Below the pieces are notes generated by a model. It was not told where the DNA came from, did no database searches, and saw only the letters and a program-made list of their open reading frames with translations. A stretch of DNA of 64,000 bases from assembly GCA_023144895.1 (NCBI GenBank), contig JAGLEV010000003.1, positions 1-64,000 of the forward strand, read 5' to 3'. The stretch's first letter is position 1, and the number at the start of each line of letters is the position of its first letter. The stretch comes from Thiotrichaceae bacterium. GTDB lineage: Bacteria; Pseudomonadota; Gammaproteobacteria; Thiotrichales; Thiotrichaceae. Shown here piece by piece: positions 19,055 through 30,177 of the stretch. The position numbers and the translations under genes were made by a program.

Positions 19055-19747
19055 TTATTCCTTTAAGACTTGTTTAATGAGTGCCCTAGTAATCACTCGG
19101 TGAGTCACTAAGCTTGCCTCATCTAATTTATTTAATATATTAATAAGCTCTTTAATATTATGAGTATATCTCTTCTTAATATAGTCGATTAAAACCTTAT
19201 CGAAGTTCATTCCTCGTAATGAGGCACGTTGTTTAAAAGCATGAAAGCATTCCGTCTCATTCAGCACTTCAATTTTATGCACCATCCCCCATAAAAGACG
19301 CGATTTTAAATCAGCTAATAAATAGTTTTTCTCATTAGGGTCGCACCCACTAGAAAATAATAAGGTTTGTTGTTGGTAATGAGCATGATTGATCAGATTA
19401 AACAGTGCAACTTCCCAGCTCGGATTGCCTGAAACAAGCTCAATATCATCAATACAAATCAGAGAATAACCTTCTAAACCTTCTAGTATCGAAACACCAA
19501 AATCTAATATTTTTTTTAATGGCAGATAAGTTGCTTTAGCTCCTTGTTCAACCGCAGCATAACAAGCACCTTGTAGTAAGTGTGTTTTTCCACCTGAGGG
19601 TTCCCCCCAAAGTAAAATTTGTTGATGATCAGTACTTTGTATCGCAAGCTTAATCGCCGAAAATATAAGACGATTATCTTCTCCACTATAGTAAGATTCA
19701 AAGCGGTTACCATCATCACCTGATAGGTTGAATAAAGATTGTTGCAT
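19055..19747 (-). CDS. hda: DnaA inactivator Hda
   Basis: 230 residues. AAA+ protein homologous to the DnaA ATPase domain without the DNA-binding domain. Walker A is GEPSGGKTHLLQ and Walker B is LICIDDIEL. The N-terminus MQQSLFNL has the Q-x-x-L-F pattern of a sliding-clamp-binding peptide, as expected since clamp-bound Hda stimulates ATP hydrolysis by DnaA. It follows perM by 8 bases, a common gammaproteobacterial pairing. Confidence 0.93.
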   Translation of the reverse strand: MQQSLFNLSGDDGNRFESYYSGEDNRLIFSAIKLAIQSTDHQQILLWGEPSGGKTHLLQGACYAAVEQGAKATYLPLKKILDFGVSILEGLEGYSLICIDDIELVSGNPSWEVALFNLINHAHYQQQTLLFSSGCDPNEKNYLLADLKSRLLWGMVHKIEVLNETECFHAFKQRASLRGMNFDKVLIDYIKKRYTHNIKELINILNKLDEASLVTHRVITRALIKQVLKE

Positions 19748-19755
19748 AGTAATAG

Positions 19756-20817
19756 CTATACTCGGTAGATTTGACTTTCTTTATAGGATTGATGTAAATG
19801 ACGCATAATGACAGCAATAATGGCAGCCACAGGAAGTGCTAATAATACTCCCATAAAGCCAAAGAGCTGTCCTCCAGCTAAGACAGAAAAAATAACAGTC
19901 ACAGGGTGTAAACCGATTTTATCACCCACTAATAATGGCGTTAGAATAATGCTTTCAATCACTTGGGCTATACCAAAAACTAAAAAAACTAGTATTAAAT
20001 CAACAGGGTCTCCCGTCTGAAACATAACTGCCAAACCTGCAACTCCAACCCCAATAATCAAGCCAAGGTATGGAACAAAGCTTAATAAACCTGCGAGCAT
20101 TCCAATCAACAAAGCAAACTCAACACCAACAAGCCATAAGCCAATAGTGTAAATAATCGACAAACAAAGCATCACTAACATTTGCCCTCGTAGGAACTCA
20201 CCCAGAACTTGATCTGATTCCTTTGTCAGTTGACTAATTTTAGGCTCATAATTACGGGGTAAAAGATCATGAACATAGGCAATAAAAATATCCCAATCAC
20301 GGAGCATATAGAATGTAATCACGGGGGTTAGGGTAATATTGGCAATCCATGCTAATAAAAATTGCCCTGAATGAGTCGCTGCGATGATTAAGGAACGAAT
20401 AATACCTCCTGCTTTATCCCAATGTGACCCTAGCATTACCTTTAGGCGGTCTATTTCTAGGACAGAGATGTCCATATTCAAATCTCGAATAAAGAAAGGT
20501 TGCACTTGACTACCTAGCCAGTCAATAAAGTTGGGGAGCTTTTCAAAGAGTACTTTAAGTTGGGTTTCTAACAGCGGTACTAACAAAGCAAAGATAATGA
20601 TAAGAAATAATAATAGAGAGGTAAAAACAAAGACGACTGCAATCGCTCTAGAAATCTTTAAGAATTTAAAGCGCTCAAGCTTATCCACTAAAGGATCACC
20701 AAGATAAGCCAGTAGTGCGCCCATAATGAAGGGAGTTAAAATAGGTGATAGCAGGTAAAGTAATACAAAGGTTACTAAACCTATCGATAGCCAAAACCAG
20801 CGATAATCTTGCGTCAT
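19756..20817 (-). CDS. perM: AI-2E family transporter PerM
   Basis: 353 residues with about eight hydrophobic segments, the AI-2E/PerM family pattern: an N-terminal pair, a long soluble stretch (about residues 85-150), then LGEFLRGQMLVMLCLSIIY and PYLGLIIGVG in the C-terminal half. The family includes the AI-2 exporter TqsA, but most members have unknown substrates. Its position directly upstream of hda is typical of PerM. Confidence 0.85.
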   Translation of the reverse strand: MTQDYRWFWLSIGLVTFVLLYLLSPILTPFIMGALLAYLGDPLVDKLERFKFLKISRAIAVVFVFTSLLLFLIIIFALLVPLLETQLKVLFEKLPNFIDWLGSQVQPFFIRDLNMDISVLEIDRLKVMLGSHWDKAGGIIRSLIIAATHSGQFLLAWIANITLTPVITFYMLRDWDIFIAYVHDLLPRNYEPKISQLTKESDQVLGEFLRGQMLVMLCLSIIYTIGLWLVGVEFALLIGMLAGLLSFVPYLGLIIGVGVAGLAVMFQTGDPVDLILVFLVFGIAQVIESIILTPLLVGDKIGLHPVTVIFSVLAGGQLFGFMGVLLALPVAAIIAVIMRHLHQSYKESQIYRV

Positions 20818-20864
20818 TGCTCTTTGATCCTTGTGCTAAAAGAAACCAGTCGGTGTATTTTTAA

Positions 20865-21419
20865 TTATTTTCGCACAATAGCATATTTTGTCCATAAAAT
20901 AACGTAACTCAAGCCACTAAGTAGCGTTGAGAGTGTTACTATTGGAACCATAATATCTAATAACCATTGATTCATCCATAAATCAGCTACTTTCATAGCA
21001 ATCAATAAAACTAAGATAATTTGTAATACCGTATTCACCTTACTGATGAATAAGGGACGTATTTGTATTGCTCCTGTGACGATACGATAAGTAATCGCAC
21101 CAATAAAAATGATGACATCACGACTCACAATAATGAGCATTAACCAGAACGGTATTTCACCTTTAAGACTAAACAGTATCACTAAACTTACCAGCAATAT
21201 TTTATCAGCAATGGGATCAAGCATAGCGCCTAATTCACTTTGCCAAGAAAATCGGCGTGCTAAATAACCATCGAGACCATCACTTAATGCTGCAATAAAA
21301 ATTAGCAAAAAAGCAACAGAATAAAACTCGACCCATATCAAGTAAATAATAGGCATAGTCATACAGATTCTAAGAATCGAAATGATATTGGGGAGTGAAC
21401 TTAATTTTAAGGAATACAT
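20865..21419 (-). CDS. pgsA: CDP-alcohol phosphatidyltransferase, probably phosphatidylglycerophosphate synthase
   Basis: 184 residues from the ATG at 21419; a GTG 72 bases upstream is in frame but would add a stretch not found in PgsA. The catalytic motif D-G-x2-A-R-x8-G-x3-D-x3-D is complete (LDGYLARRFSW then ELGAMLDPIADK). Several membrane helices. Makes phosphatidylglycerol phosphate from CDP-diacylglycerol and glycerol-3-phosphate, if PgsA; related enzymes use other alcohols. Located between nusB and perM. Confidence 0.82.
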   Translation of the reverse strand: MYSLKLSSLPNIISILRICMTMPIIYLIWVEFYSVAFLLIFIAALSDGLDGYLARRFSWQSELGAMLDPIADKILLVSLVILFSLKGEIPFWLMLIIVSRDVIIFIGAITYRIVTGAIQIRPLFISKVNTVLQIILVLLIAMKVADLWMNQWLLDIMVPIVTLSTLLSGLSYVILWTKYAIVRK

Positions 21420-21547
21420 ACGGTTCGTATTGTACTGCAAGAAAACAACAGGTACTAGTAGGTCTTTGGGAAACGGTATAAAATAAACCACTAAGGGTAA
21501 AATATAGTGATTTTAACTACTCAGCTAAGTGACCAAGTAGTCACTAT

Positions 21548-22015
21548 TTATGGTGAATCAGTTAACTCTGTATGGCGTAACTTCATCACTAGCTTCTCAA
21601 GTACAGCATTAATAAATTTATACGATTTTTCTGGACCAAAGCGCTTACACAAATTAACCCATTCATTAACAACTGTCTTATAACCCACATCAAGATGATG
21701 TTGTAATTCAACGGTTGCTAATAATAATACAGAGTGTTCTATGGGTCCGACTTGGCTTAGTTCACGATCTAAGAATGGCTTAATAATCTCATCTATCTCA
21801 TCTGCATCATCAATCGCTTGCTCAACCAGTTTCTGAAAATAGCTAGCATCTGCTTTTCTCAGGTCAGCCGCCATATCTTCATCTTGCTGATAATAAGAGA
21901 GGATTTCAGAAAACTCACTAGCATTAATATGCCACTGATAAAATGCCATTAATGATAATTTACGCGCCACTCTGCGGCGAGCAATATATTCATGTTTTGC
22001 TGGTATTTTTGCCAT
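21548..22015 (-). CDS. nusB: Transcription antitermination factor NusB
   Basis: 155 residues. All-helical RNA-binding protein that with NusE binds boxA of rRNA transcripts. ARRRVARKLSLMAFYQWH at the N-terminus and YKTVVNEWVNLCKRFGPEKSYKF in the C-terminal part are family hallmarks. It follows ribH by 8 bases, the classic ribH-nusB pair. Confidence 0.95.
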   Translation of the reverse strand: MAKIPAKHEYIARRRVARKLSLMAFYQWHINASEFSEILSYYQQDEDMAADLRKADASYFQKLVEQAIDDADEIDEIIKPFLDRELSQVGPIEHSVLLLATVELQHHLDVGYKTVVNEWVNLCKRFGPEKSYKFINAVLEKLVMKLRHTELTDSP

Positions 22016-22023
22016 TATGCGCC

Positions 22024-22509
22024 TTATATTTTTGAAAGCAAAGAAACCATCTCAATCGCAACAAGACCTGCTTCAGAACCTTTATTACCCGCTTTTGTTC
22101 CTGCACGCTCAATGGCTTGCTCAATGGTATCCGTCGTAATAATGCCATTCACGACAGGAATAGAGTGCTGCATACCCACACTCGACAAGCCTTTAGCAGA
22201 CTCACCAGCAACATAGTCAAAGTGTGGCGTACTACCACGAATAACCGCACCCAAAGCAATAATTGCATCATACTTATTGTCGCCTTTGCCTTCTGCCATT
22301 TTCTGAATAATTAAAGGTAATTCATAAGCACCAGGCACACGCATTACATCAATATTTTTTGCTGCAACACCATGACGACGTAATGAGTCAATGGCACCTT
22401 TTAATAAGCTTTCAACAATAAACTCATTGAAGCGCGCAACAGCAATACCATATCTTGCATCATCATTAGGGGTAAAATCACCTTCGATAATATTAACATT
22501 CTGCAACAT
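22024..22509 (-). CDS. ribH: 6,7-dimethyl-8-ribityllumazine synthase
   Basis: 161 residues. Condenses the ribitylamino-pyrimidine with dihydroxybutanone phosphate. Seen: [46 protein letters not shown] (catalytic His) and [16 protein letters not shown]. Fifth gene of nrdR-ribD-ribE-ribBA-ribH-nusB. Confidence 0.96.
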   Translation of the reverse strand: MLQNVNIIEGDFTPNDDARYGIAVARFNEFIVESLLKGAIDSLRRHGVAAKNIDVMRVPGAYELPLIIQKMAEGKGDNKYDAIIALGAVIRGSTPHFDYVAGESAKGLSSVGMQHSIPVVNGIITTDTIEQAIERAGTKAGNKGSEAGLVAIEMVSLLSKI

Positions 22510-22514
22510 CTATT

Positions 22515-23627
22515 TTATCCTTGTATATATTCAACAATTTCTAAACCAAAACCTGCCAAGCCATGAAAGCGCTTGGGTGCGCTCATAACTAACATCTTTT
22601 TCACACCCAGATCAGTAAGGATTTGTGCACCAATACCAAAGGTTTTTAATTCTTCAGGGCTAACTTCAGCATCATCATTATGGGTAATATCATGCTCATC
22701 GGCTAGTTGCTTCAACTTACCAAGTAAATCCTCGGTACATGCAGGGTTACGCAAAATAACAACAACCCCGCTGCCTGCTTCATCAATACGACGCATCGTA
22801 TCACGAAGAGGCCAACCACAAGCACTCTCTTCTAGTGATAACATATCACATAATTCATTCTCAATATGCACACGAACTAAAACAGGCTCCTCAGCTGAGA
22901 TTTCACCTTTCACTAGTGCAAGGTGAATATCATGAGAACTATTATCACGATAGGCCGCAATAGTAAAATCACCAAAACGGGTTTTAACTGTATTGCTTTG
23001 AACTTGTGTCACTGTACGTTCATTGTGTACTCGATAGCGAATTAAATCTTCAATTGTGCCAATTTTAAGATGATGTTGCTCTGCAAACTTAAACAAGTCA
23101 TCGCGACGTGCCATCGAGCCATCTTCATTTAATATTTCGACAATCACAGCAGCAGGCTCAAAACCTGCTAAACGAGCAAGGTCACAACCTGCTTCGGTAT
23201 GTCCTGCGCGGGTTAATACCCCCCCTTGTTTTGCCATTAAAGGGAAAACATGACCAGGCTGTACAATATCAGTTGCTGTTGCATCAGGAGCAACCGCTTT
23301 GCGTACTGTTAATGCACGATCATAAGCAGAAATACCCGTTGTTACGCCTTCTGATGCTTCGATTGAAACAGTAAAGTTGGTACTAAACTTTTCATCATTC
23401 TGAGAAACCATCAAAGGCAAATCAAGCTGTTTACAACGTTCTTTGGTAATTGGCATACAGACTAGACCGCGACCATAGGTTGCCATGAAGTTAATATCTT
23501 CTGGACGTACTTTAGAAGCCGCCATCAATAAATCACCTTCATTCTCACGGTCTTCATCATCAACAATAACCACCATTTTTCCTTCAGCGATATCTTCTAG
23601 TATTTCTTCTATTGTGTTAAAATTCAT
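22515..23627 (-). CDS. ribBA: Dihydroxybutanone phosphate synthase with degenerate GTP cyclohydrolase II domain
   Basis: 370 residues. Residues 1-200 are a complete RibB domain: VIVDDEDRENEGDL, YGRGLVCMPI, and RAGHTEAGCDLARLAG. The C-terminal part has a RibA-like outline but lacks the three-cysteine zinc site and RCDCG-type motif of active GTP cyclohydrolase II; the equivalent stretch reads VRVHIENELCDML. It therefore probably makes only dihydroxybutanone phosphate, and GTP cyclohydrolase II must be encoded elsewhere. The start overlaps the ribE stop by 4 bases. Confidence 0.9.
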   Translation of the reverse strand: MNFNTIEEILEDIAEGKMVVIVDDEDRENEGDLLMAASKVRPEDINFMATYGRGLVCMPITKERCKQLDLPLMVSQNDEKFSTNFTVSIEASEGVTTGISAYDRALTVRKAVAPDATATDIVQPGHVFPLMAKQGGVLTRAGHTEAGCDLARLAGFEPAAVIVEILNEDGSMARRDDLFKFAEQHHLKIGTIEDLIRYRVHNERTVTQVQSNTVKTRFGDFTIAAYRDNSSHDIHLALVKGEISAEEPVLVRVHIENELCDMLSLEESACGWPLRDTMRRIDEAGSGVVVILRNPACTEDLLGKLKQLADEHDITHNDDAEVSPEELKTFGIGAQILTDLGVKKMLVMSAPKRFHGLAGFGLEIVEYIQG

Positions 23628-24280
23628 CTACTTAAAAACCCATTTTCTGCTAGAAATGTTTTGGTAATATCCGTGCTTCCACGGGTTTTCTCTGCACCCA
23701 GTAAGCGCTCTAAATAACGTGCAATCACATCAACTTCTAAATTAACCTTAGAGCCAACACGATAATATTTAATAATTGTTTCTTCGATGGTGTGCGGAAC
23801 AATATTTATCTCAAAGATTGACCCTTCAACCTTATTTACAGTGAGGCTGACACCATCAACAGTGATTGAACCCTTGGCGGCGATATAGTGAGCAATATGA
23901 TCGGGTGCTTTAATATGAAAACGCACCGAGCGACCATCATCATAACGCTGTACAACCGCACCCAAGCCATCAACATGCCCACTCACTAAGTGTCCGCCTA
24001 AGCGAGCACTTAGGGTTAATGCCTTTTCTAAATTGACATTAGCACCCGAAGACAATCCACCTAAAGAGGTTAAAGACAGTGTTTCATTGGAGACATCCGC
24101 CTCAAAATGCTGATTATCAAAGGCAATCACAGTTAAACACACACCATTAACCGCAATACTATCACCTAGCCCAACATCTGCCATGCCTAGCTTGCCACTA
24201 TTAATCGATAGGCGCACATCACCGCCTTGCGCCTGTAATGATTGAATCGTTCCTAATGATTGGATAATGCCTGTAAACAC
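23624..24280 (-). CDS. ribE: Riboflavin synthase alpha chain
   Basis: 218 residues. Two tandem lumazine-binding beta barrels: MFTGIIQSLGTI begins the first, and GHLVSGHVDGLG begins the second at about residue 95. Dismutates two lumazines to riboflavin. It follows ribD by about 21 bases and overlaps ribBA. Confidence 0.95.
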   Translation of the reverse strand: MFTGIIQSLGTIQSLQAQGGDVRLSINSGKLGMADVGLGDSIAVNGVCLTVIAFDNQHFEADVSNETLSLTSLGGLSSGANVNLEKALTLSARLGGHLVSGHVDGLGAVVQRYDDGRSVRFHIKAPDHIAHYIAAKGSITVDGVSLTVNKVEGSIFEINIVPHTIEETIIKYYRVGSKVNLEVDVIARYLERLLGAEKTRGSTDITKTFLAENGFLSR

Positions 24281-24301
24281 AGTTCAACTCTCTTAAATTA
24301 A

Positions 24302-25444
24302 TCAGTCATTAATGGGGACGGCTATAATACGCCAATCCTTAGCAATTGCACGTATCTCTTTTATCTCAAGGGACATTCTATCTTTCATCTGCTCCAAGTT
24401 TGGCAAATCTAATAAGCCACGTGCATTTGAACCCATCAAATGGGGTGCCATATAGATGACTAGTTGATCCACTAAACTCGCTGAAACTAAAGCTCCACAA
24501 AGAGCCGCACCCGCTTCCACGTGAATCTCATTGATTTCACGCCTTGCTAATTCTTGTAATACTTCACGCAAAGGCAATCGATTAGCCTCATCACCTGCCA
24601 AGGCAATAATGGTGACACCGACATTCTGTAAATCTTCCTTAGCCTCTTCAGCGACTGAATCTAAACAAAAAATAAGGGTCTCGCCTCTGAGTGTTAACAT
24701 CTTTGCATTAAGCGGTATCGCTAATTCTGGATCTAAAACCACCCGAATAGGCTGTCGAATCTCACCATCAAGACTTAACTCATCAGGGTCAAGACGCACA
24801 TTTAACGAGGGGTCATCTGCTAGCACAGTGCCCTGCCCTGTTAAAATAGCCGATGATTTAGCCCGTAAAAATTGCACATCTTTTCTAGCCGGTTCTCCAG
24901 TAATCCACTGACTTTCATTTGAAGCCATTGCAGTACGACCATCAAGACTCATTGCCAATTTCACTGACACCCACGGCAAACCCTGCTCCATGCGTTTAAT
25001 AAAACCAAGGTTTAACTCTCGTGCTTCGGTTTCTAGTAGCCCACACTCAACCGTAATACCGGCTTCTCGTAATTGTGCTAAACCTCGTCCAGCAACCAAT
25101 GGATTAGGGTCTTGCATCGCTACAACCACTCGTACAACACCTGCTACAATTAAAGCTTGTGAACACGGTGCCGTTCTTCCAGTGTGTGAACAAGGTTCTA
25201 AAGTCACATAAGCGGTTGCACCTTTAGCAAGGTGAATAGAACTTAAATGATCTAAAGCATCAACTTCTGCATGAGCATCACCTGCACGATGATGCCAACC
25301 TTCAGCAATCACTTTGCCTTCTTGTACCAAAACACAGCCAACCCGAGGATTAGGATGTGTCGTGTAATTGCCTCGACGTGCAAGCATCATAGCTTGAGTC
25401 ATCATTTTAATATCGAAAAGAGATTTATTACTTGGTTTAGACAT
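24302..25444 (-). CDS. ribD: Bifunctional pyrimidine deaminase/reductase RibD
   Basis: 380 residues. N-terminal zinc deaminase with HAEVDAL and PCSHTGRTAPC (zinc ligands), C-terminal NADPH reductase domain from about residue 155 (SVKLAMSLDGRTAM, EAGAALCGALV). Carries out steps two and three of riboflavin synthesis. Separated from nrdR by about 110 bases; no FMN riboswitch pattern was recognised upstream. Confidence 0.95.
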   Translation of the reverse strand: MSKPSNKSLFDIKMMTQAMMLARRGNYTTHPNPRVGCVLVQEGKVIAEGWHHRAGDAHAEVDALDHLSSIHLAKGATAYVTLEPCSHTGRTAPCSQALIVAGVVRVVVAMQDPNPLVAGRGLAQLREAGITVECGLLETEARELNLGFIKRMEQGLPWVSVKLAMSLDGRTAMASNESQWITGEPARKDVQFLRAKSSAILTGQGTVLADDPSLNVRLDPDELSLDGEIRQPIRVVLDPELAIPLNAKMLTLRGETLIFCLDSVAEEAKEDLQNVGVTIIALAGDEANRLPLREVLQELARREINEIHVEAGAALCGALVSASLVDQLVIYMAPHLMGSNARGLLDLPNLEQMKDRMSLEIKEIRAIAKDWRIIAVPIND

Positions 25445-25557
25445 AAATTTTGATATTAGCCCGACTCTTTCTGTAAAATGGGAATGGTCAGATGAGCTTT
25501 AGCCATCAATAAACCTTAATACTGCTAATAGGTTAACAGCCTATCCTGTAGATAGCT

Positions 25558-26016
25558 TTAGTTTTTAAGTTTTTCCATTTGCTCAATAATCCCCTTAAAC
25601 TCAGCCAAGGTATTAAAGCTATTATACACTGAAGCAAAGCGAATATAAGCGACATCATCAAGGTGTCGTAACTCTTCCAGTACATGTTCACCAATATGCC
25701 CAGAGAAGACTTCTGCCTTGCCCACAGACAAGATGCTTTTCTTAATACGAATAATGGCAGACTCAATTTGATCAGCTGAAACAGGACGTTTTTCTAGTGC
25801 ACGCAACATTCCGTCACGCAGTTTGTGCTCACTAAAAACTTGCCTTATATTATTGCTTTTTAATACAATCGGCATATTTAAATTGGCTGTTTCATAGGTT
25901 GTGAAACGTTCATCACAAGACAAACATTCACGCCGCCGACGCACTTGGTCACCATCACTGGCAAAACGTGAATCGACGACTCGAGTTGTTTTATTACCGC
26001 AAAATGGACACTGCAT
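25558..26016 (-). CDS. nrdR: Transcriptional repressor NrdR
   Basis: 152 residues. Zinc ribbon MQCPFCGNKTTRVVDSR followed by CLSCDERFTTYE, then an ATP-cone domain (VLKSNNIRQVFSEHKL). Represses ribonucleotide reductase genes according to dATP level. It follows glyA by 16 bases and precedes ribD. Confidence 0.96.
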   Translation of the reverse strand: MQCPFCGNKTTRVVDSRFASDGDQVRRRRECLSCDERFTTYETANLNMPIVLKSNNIRQVFSEHKLRDGMLRALEKRPVSADQIESAIIRIKKSILSVGKAEVFSGHIGEHVLEELRHLDDVAYIRFASVYNSFNTLAEFKGIIEQMEKLKN

Positions 26017-26032
26017 AATTGGCTAACTAATA

Positions 26033-27292
26033 TTAACTTTTACGGTAAACAGGAAGACGTTTACAAATTGCCGTCACTTTTTCACGAACACCATCAATCA
26101 CAGCATCATTATTGATATCATCTAAAATATCACACATCCATGTCGCTAGGTCACAACAATCCTGTTCATTAAAGCCACGCGTTGTTACTGCAGGAGTACC
26201 GACACGAATGCCACTAGTAACAAAAGGAGATTGTGGGTCATTAGGTACAGCATTCTTATTAACAGTAATGTGAGCCTTAGTTAAAGCGGCATCCACTGCT
26301 TTACCCGTTAAGCCTTTAGCGATAAAGTCCATTAGGAATAAATGATTATCCGTACCACCACAAACAATTTTATGCCCACGATCAATCATTACTTTAGCCA
26401 TCGCTTTTGCATTCATCACGACTTGTTGTTGATACGTTTTAAATTCAGGTTCCATTGCTTCTTTAAAACACACCGCTTTTGCAGCAATAACATGCATTAA
26501 AGGTCCGCCCTGAATACCCGGAAAAATAGCTGAATTGAGCTTCTTTTCGATTTCAGGGTTAGATTTTGCAAGAATTAAACCTCCGCGAGGGCCGCGTAAA
26601 GTTTTATGTGTTGTTGTGGTGGTCACATCAGCAATGCCCACAGGGCTAGGATATTCATCGGCTGCAATCAAACCTGCAACATGTGCCATATCGACAAGAA
26701 GGTAAGCACCGACTTTATCAGCAATCTCTCTAAAACGTTGCCAATCGACAATACGTGAGTAAGCAGAAAAACCTGCAACGATCATCTTCGGCTGATGTTC
26801 GTCAGCTAGACGCTCGACCTCATCATAATTAATTTCATTCGTTGCATCGCTGAGACCGTATTGAATCGCATTATAAGTACGACCTGAGAAATTAACATGT
26901 GAACCGTGGGTAAGATGACCACCATCAGCTAAGCTCATCCCTAAAACAGTATCACCTGCTTGTAATAATGCGAGATAAACCGCAGCATTCGCTTGAGATC
27001 CAGAATGAGGCTGTACATTAGCGTAATCAGCACCAAATAACGCTTTTGCACGATCAATCGCTAATTGCTCAGCCGTATCAACATGATCACAACCGCCATA
27101 ATAACGTTTAGTAGGATAGCCTTCTGCATATTTATTTGTAAGAACCGTACCTTGAGCTTCCATTACACGGGGACTAGTGTAATTTTCTGAAGCAATTAAT
27201 TCGATATGTGCTTCTTGGCGATCTGCTTCTGCTTTTAAGGCATGACTTAATTCATCGTCGTATCCAGCGATACGCATATCTTCAGAAAACAT
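26033..27292 (-). CDS. glyA: Serine hydroxymethyltransferase
   Basis: 419 residues from the ATG at 27292 (GGGAG nine bases upstream); the longer in-frame start would add 14 residues. PLP enzyme interconverting serine and glycine with tetrahydrofolate. Seen: [40 protein letters not shown], and the PLP lysine in [14 protein letters not shown]. First gene of the glyA-nrdR-rib run. Confidence 0.96.
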   Translation of the reverse strand: MFSEDMRIAGYDDELSHALKAEADRQEAHIELIASENYTSPRVMEAQGTVLTNKYAEGYPTKRYYGGCDHVDTAEQLAIDRAKALFGADYANVQPHSGSQANAAVYLALLQAGDTVLGMSLADGGHLTHGSHVNFSGRTYNAIQYGLSDATNEINYDEVERLADEHQPKMIVAGFSAYSRIVDWQRFREIADKVGAYLLVDMAHVAGLIAADEYPSPVGIADVTTTTTHKTLRGPRGGLILAKSNPEIEKKLNSAIFPGIQGGPLMHVIAAKAVCFKEAMEPEFKTYQQQVVMNAKAMAKVMIDRGHKIVCGGTDNHLFLMDFIAKGLTGKAVDAALTKAHITVNKNAVPNDPQSPFVTSGIRVGTPAVTTRGFNEQDCCDLATWMCDILDDINNDAVIDGVREKVTAICKRLPVYRKS

Positions 27293-27382
27293 TAAAGGCG
27301 ACTCCCACTTAAATTCTAAAAAGTTGAGTATCATACCTTATGCTGGTAACAATCGACAAATTAAGTTTCTACAACAAGCGAC

Positions 27383-29668
27383 TTAAGCAACCTTTTCAAT
27401 TGAACCTTTTTTATTAACGCTGATATTCAATTTTAGTTTGCCTTTAGCAACCGTCACTTTTACTGTGCCGCCCTGAGTTAATGAGCCGAACAAAATAGCA
27501 TCCGCTAAAGGTCGCTTGATATGCTCTTGGATAACACGAGACATAGGACGTGCACCCATAAGAGGGTCATAGCCTTTTTCTGCTAGCCACCTTTTCGCTT
27601 TAGTATCCAATATCAATGTGACTTTCTTCTCTTGCAATTGATCTTCAAGACGAATCAAGAATTTATCAACCACGAAGGGGATTACTTTTTCATTGAGTGG
27701 ATTAAACTGAATCACGGCATCCAAGCGGTTTCTAAACTCGGGTGTGAACGTTTTTTCTACCGCTTTAGCTGAGTCTAAGTGATGATTTTGTTTAGTGAAA
27801 CCAATAGATGCACGGCTCATGTTTTCAGCGCCTGCATTACTGGTCATCACCAAAACAACATTTCTAAAGTCGATTTTTCTTCCATTGCTATCGGTTAAAG
27901 AACCATTATCCATTACTTGTAACAAGATATTAAACACATCAGGATGTGCCTTCTCTATCTCATCCAGCAATAAAACAGCATGAGGATTTTTGTTAACAGC
28001 ATCCGTTAATAAGCCTCCCTCATCATAACCGACATAACCAGGAGGTGCTCCAATAAGGCGTGATACGGTATGACGTTCCATATACTCCGACATATCAAAG
28101 CGTAATACTTCAATACCCAAATGCTCACCGAGTTGATTCGTTACTTCCGTTTTACCGACACCTGTTGGGCCAGCAAAGAGGAATGAACCAATCGTTTTAT
28201 TATCTTCACGTAATCCAGAGCGTGCTAGCTTAATCGCAGTCACTAATTGATCAATCGCATTATCCTGCCCAAAGACCACTCTTTTCAGGTTAGTATCTAA
28301 GTTTTTCAGAATATCAACATCAGAGCTAGACACTGTTTTTGGTGGAATACGAGCAATTTTAGCAACAATTGATTCAATATCTTTAACAGAAATGGTCTTT
28401 TTACGTGACTTTGCGGGCTGTAAACGACGATTTGCCCCTGCCTCATCAATCACATCAATGGCTTTATCGGGCAAAAAACGATCCGTAATATAACGATCGG
28501 AAAGCTCTACCGCCGCTTTTAATGCAGGATTGGTGTACTTAATATCATGATGATCTTCAAAGCGTGATTTTAAGCCTTGTAGTATTTTTATTGTTTCAGC
28601 AACGGTTGGCTCATTGATATCAATCTTTTGGAATCGACGCGCTAAGGCACGATCTTTCTCAAAGATGCTGTGGTATTCCTGATACGTTGTTGAACCAATA
28701 CATTTAAGTTCACCATTTGCCAATACAGGTTTGATCAGGTTGGAAGCATCCATTGTGCCACCTGAGGTTGCACCCGCACCAATGATGATATGAATTTCAT
28801 CAATAAATAAAACCGCATCAGGCTCTTCTTTAATTTGATTTAATACCGCCTTTAAGCGTTTTTCAAAATCACCACGGTATTTAGTTCCTGCCACTAAAGC
28901 CCCAAGGTCTAATGAGTAAATTACCGCTTGTGATAAAACTTCAGGGACTTGCCCATCAACAATACGCTTAGCTAGCCCCTCTGCAATCGCAGTTTTACCT
29001 ACTCCTGCTTCACCAACGAGTAAAGGGTTATTTTTACGACGACGGCATAATACCTGTACCGTACGTTCAACTTCTTCATCACGCCCAATCAGAGGATCTA
29101 TTTTACCTTCACGCGCCATTTGATTTAAGTTACGAGAAAACTTTTCAATAGGGCTTTCATTTTCTTCTTGATCATCCATATCATTATCATGGTCTAAATC
29201 TGAGTCAAGATCACTGAGTATATCGACATCATTTTCATCTTTTTTTACACCATGAGAAACAAAGTTTACTATATCAAAACGTGACATATTTTGTTTACTG
29301 AGATAAAAAACAGCATGTGATTCTGGCTCACCAAAAATGGCAACCAGTATGTTTTCCCCTGAAACTTCATTCTTACCTGAAGCCTGAACATGATAAACAG
29401 CGCGTTGAATAACTCTCTGAAAACCTAATGTTGGTTGTGTCTCACGTGCATCATCATTGAATAACAAGGGTGTATTGTCATCAATAAAACTTTTTAGTTC
29501 TGTTTGCAAATGAATAACATCAATACCACAGGCCTTGAGTGCATTGATTGCAATTGAATTATCTGTCATTGCTAATAGTAAATGTTCTACGGTCACAAAT
29601 TCATGTTTTCTTTCACGAGCATCGTGAAATAGGTTATTAATTGAGAGTTCTACTTCTGTACTGAGCAT
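27383..29668 (-). CDS. clpA: ATP-dependent Clp protease ATPase subunit ClpA
   Basis: 761 residues. N-terminal ClpA repeat domain that docks ClpS, then two AAA+ modules: D1 with [15 protein letters not shown] and D2 with [15 protein letters not shown]. An acidic insert of Asp-rich residues lies between the N-domain and D1 (about residues 148-170). Unfolds substrates for ClpP, which is not in this window. Follows clpS on the same strand across 185 bases. Confidence 0.95.
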   Translation of the reverse strand: MLSTEVELSINNLFHDARERKHEFVTVEHLLLAMTDNSIAINALKACGIDVIHLQTELKSFIDDNTPLLFNDDARETQPTLGFQRVIQRAVYHVQASGKNEVSGENILVAIFGEPESHAVFYLSKQNMSRFDIVNFVSHGVKKDENDVDILSDLDSDLDHDNDMDDQEENESPIEKFSRNLNQMAREGKIDPLIGRDEEVERTVQVLCRRRKNNPLLVGEAGVGKTAIAEGLAKRIVDGQVPEVLSQAVIYSLDLGALVAGTKYRGDFEKRLKAVLNQIKEEPDAVLFIDEIHIIIGAGATSGGTMDASNLIKPVLANGELKCIGSTTYQEYHSIFEKDRALARRFQKIDINEPTVAETIKILQGLKSRFEDHHDIKYTNPALKAAVELSDRYITDRFLPDKAIDVIDEAGANRRLQPAKSRKKTISVKDIESIVAKIARIPPKTVSSSDVDILKNLDTNLKRVVFGQDNAIDQLVTAIKLARSGLREDNKTIGSFLFAGPTGVGKTEVTNQLGEHLGIEVLRFDMSEYMERHTVSRLIGAPPGYVGYDEGGLLTDAVNKNPHAVLLLDEIEKAHPDVFNILLQVMDNGSLTDSNGRKIDFRNVVLVMTSNAGAENMSRASIGFTKQNHHLDSAKAVEKTFTPEFRNRLDAVIQFNPLNEKVIPFVVDKFLIRLEDQLQEKKVTLILDTKAKRWLAEKGYDPLMGARPMSRVIQEHIKRPLADAILFGSLTQGGTVKVTVAKGKLKLNISVNKKGSIEKVA

Positions 29669-29853
29669 GATTCATCCTTAATCTAACAATCGGTGCATTA
29701 TCGATACCATAATACTGAGGAAAAGGGTTTAGATTAGTAGCTACTAAGCTAATTATAGTGTGCTCCTGAACCCTGTTCAGACTTTTTTAAACGCGATGAG
29801 CCTAATAATGTATCAATCAAATATAAGCTTTTTTATAATTATCGACGAAATGA

Positions 29854-30177
29854 CTATGAAGATTTTTCCATATCACACTTCAAAGGATGTCCATTTTCTT
29901 CTGAAAACTGGTTAACTTGGACAACTTTCGTTTCTGCTATTTCACGAGTATAAGTTCCGCATATACCCTTGCCTTTAGTATGTACGCTTAACATAACTCT
30001 AGTAGCTGATTCCTCTGTTAGTGAGAAAAATATTCTTAGAACTTCTATAACAAAGTCCATTGGTGTGTAATCATCGTTCAATAGTATAACCTTATACTGC
30101 TTTGGCTCTTTTACTTCAGGGCGGGACTTCTCTACCGCGTGTCCAATATTCCCCTGTTGATCGGTATCTTCTGCCAT
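29854..30177 (-). CDS. clpS: ClpA adaptor ClpS
   Basis: 107 residues. N-degron adaptor for Clp[21 protein letters not shown] and the [17 protein letters not shown] region form the substrate pocket. N-terminal flexible extension of about 25 residues. First gene of clpS-clpA, divergent from the adenosine kinase-like gene. Confidence 0.95.
   Translation of the reverse strand: MAEDTDQQGNIGHAVEKSRPEVKEPKQYKVILLNDDYTPMDFVIEVLRIFFSLTEESATRVMLSVHTKGKGICGTYTREIAETKVVQVNQFSEENGHPLKCDMEKSS

Noticed and set aside
29790..29830. CTGAAC...GTTCAG with a T-run as a terminator between clpS and clpA
   Set aside because: Stem is short and reads on the plus strand, against both genes.
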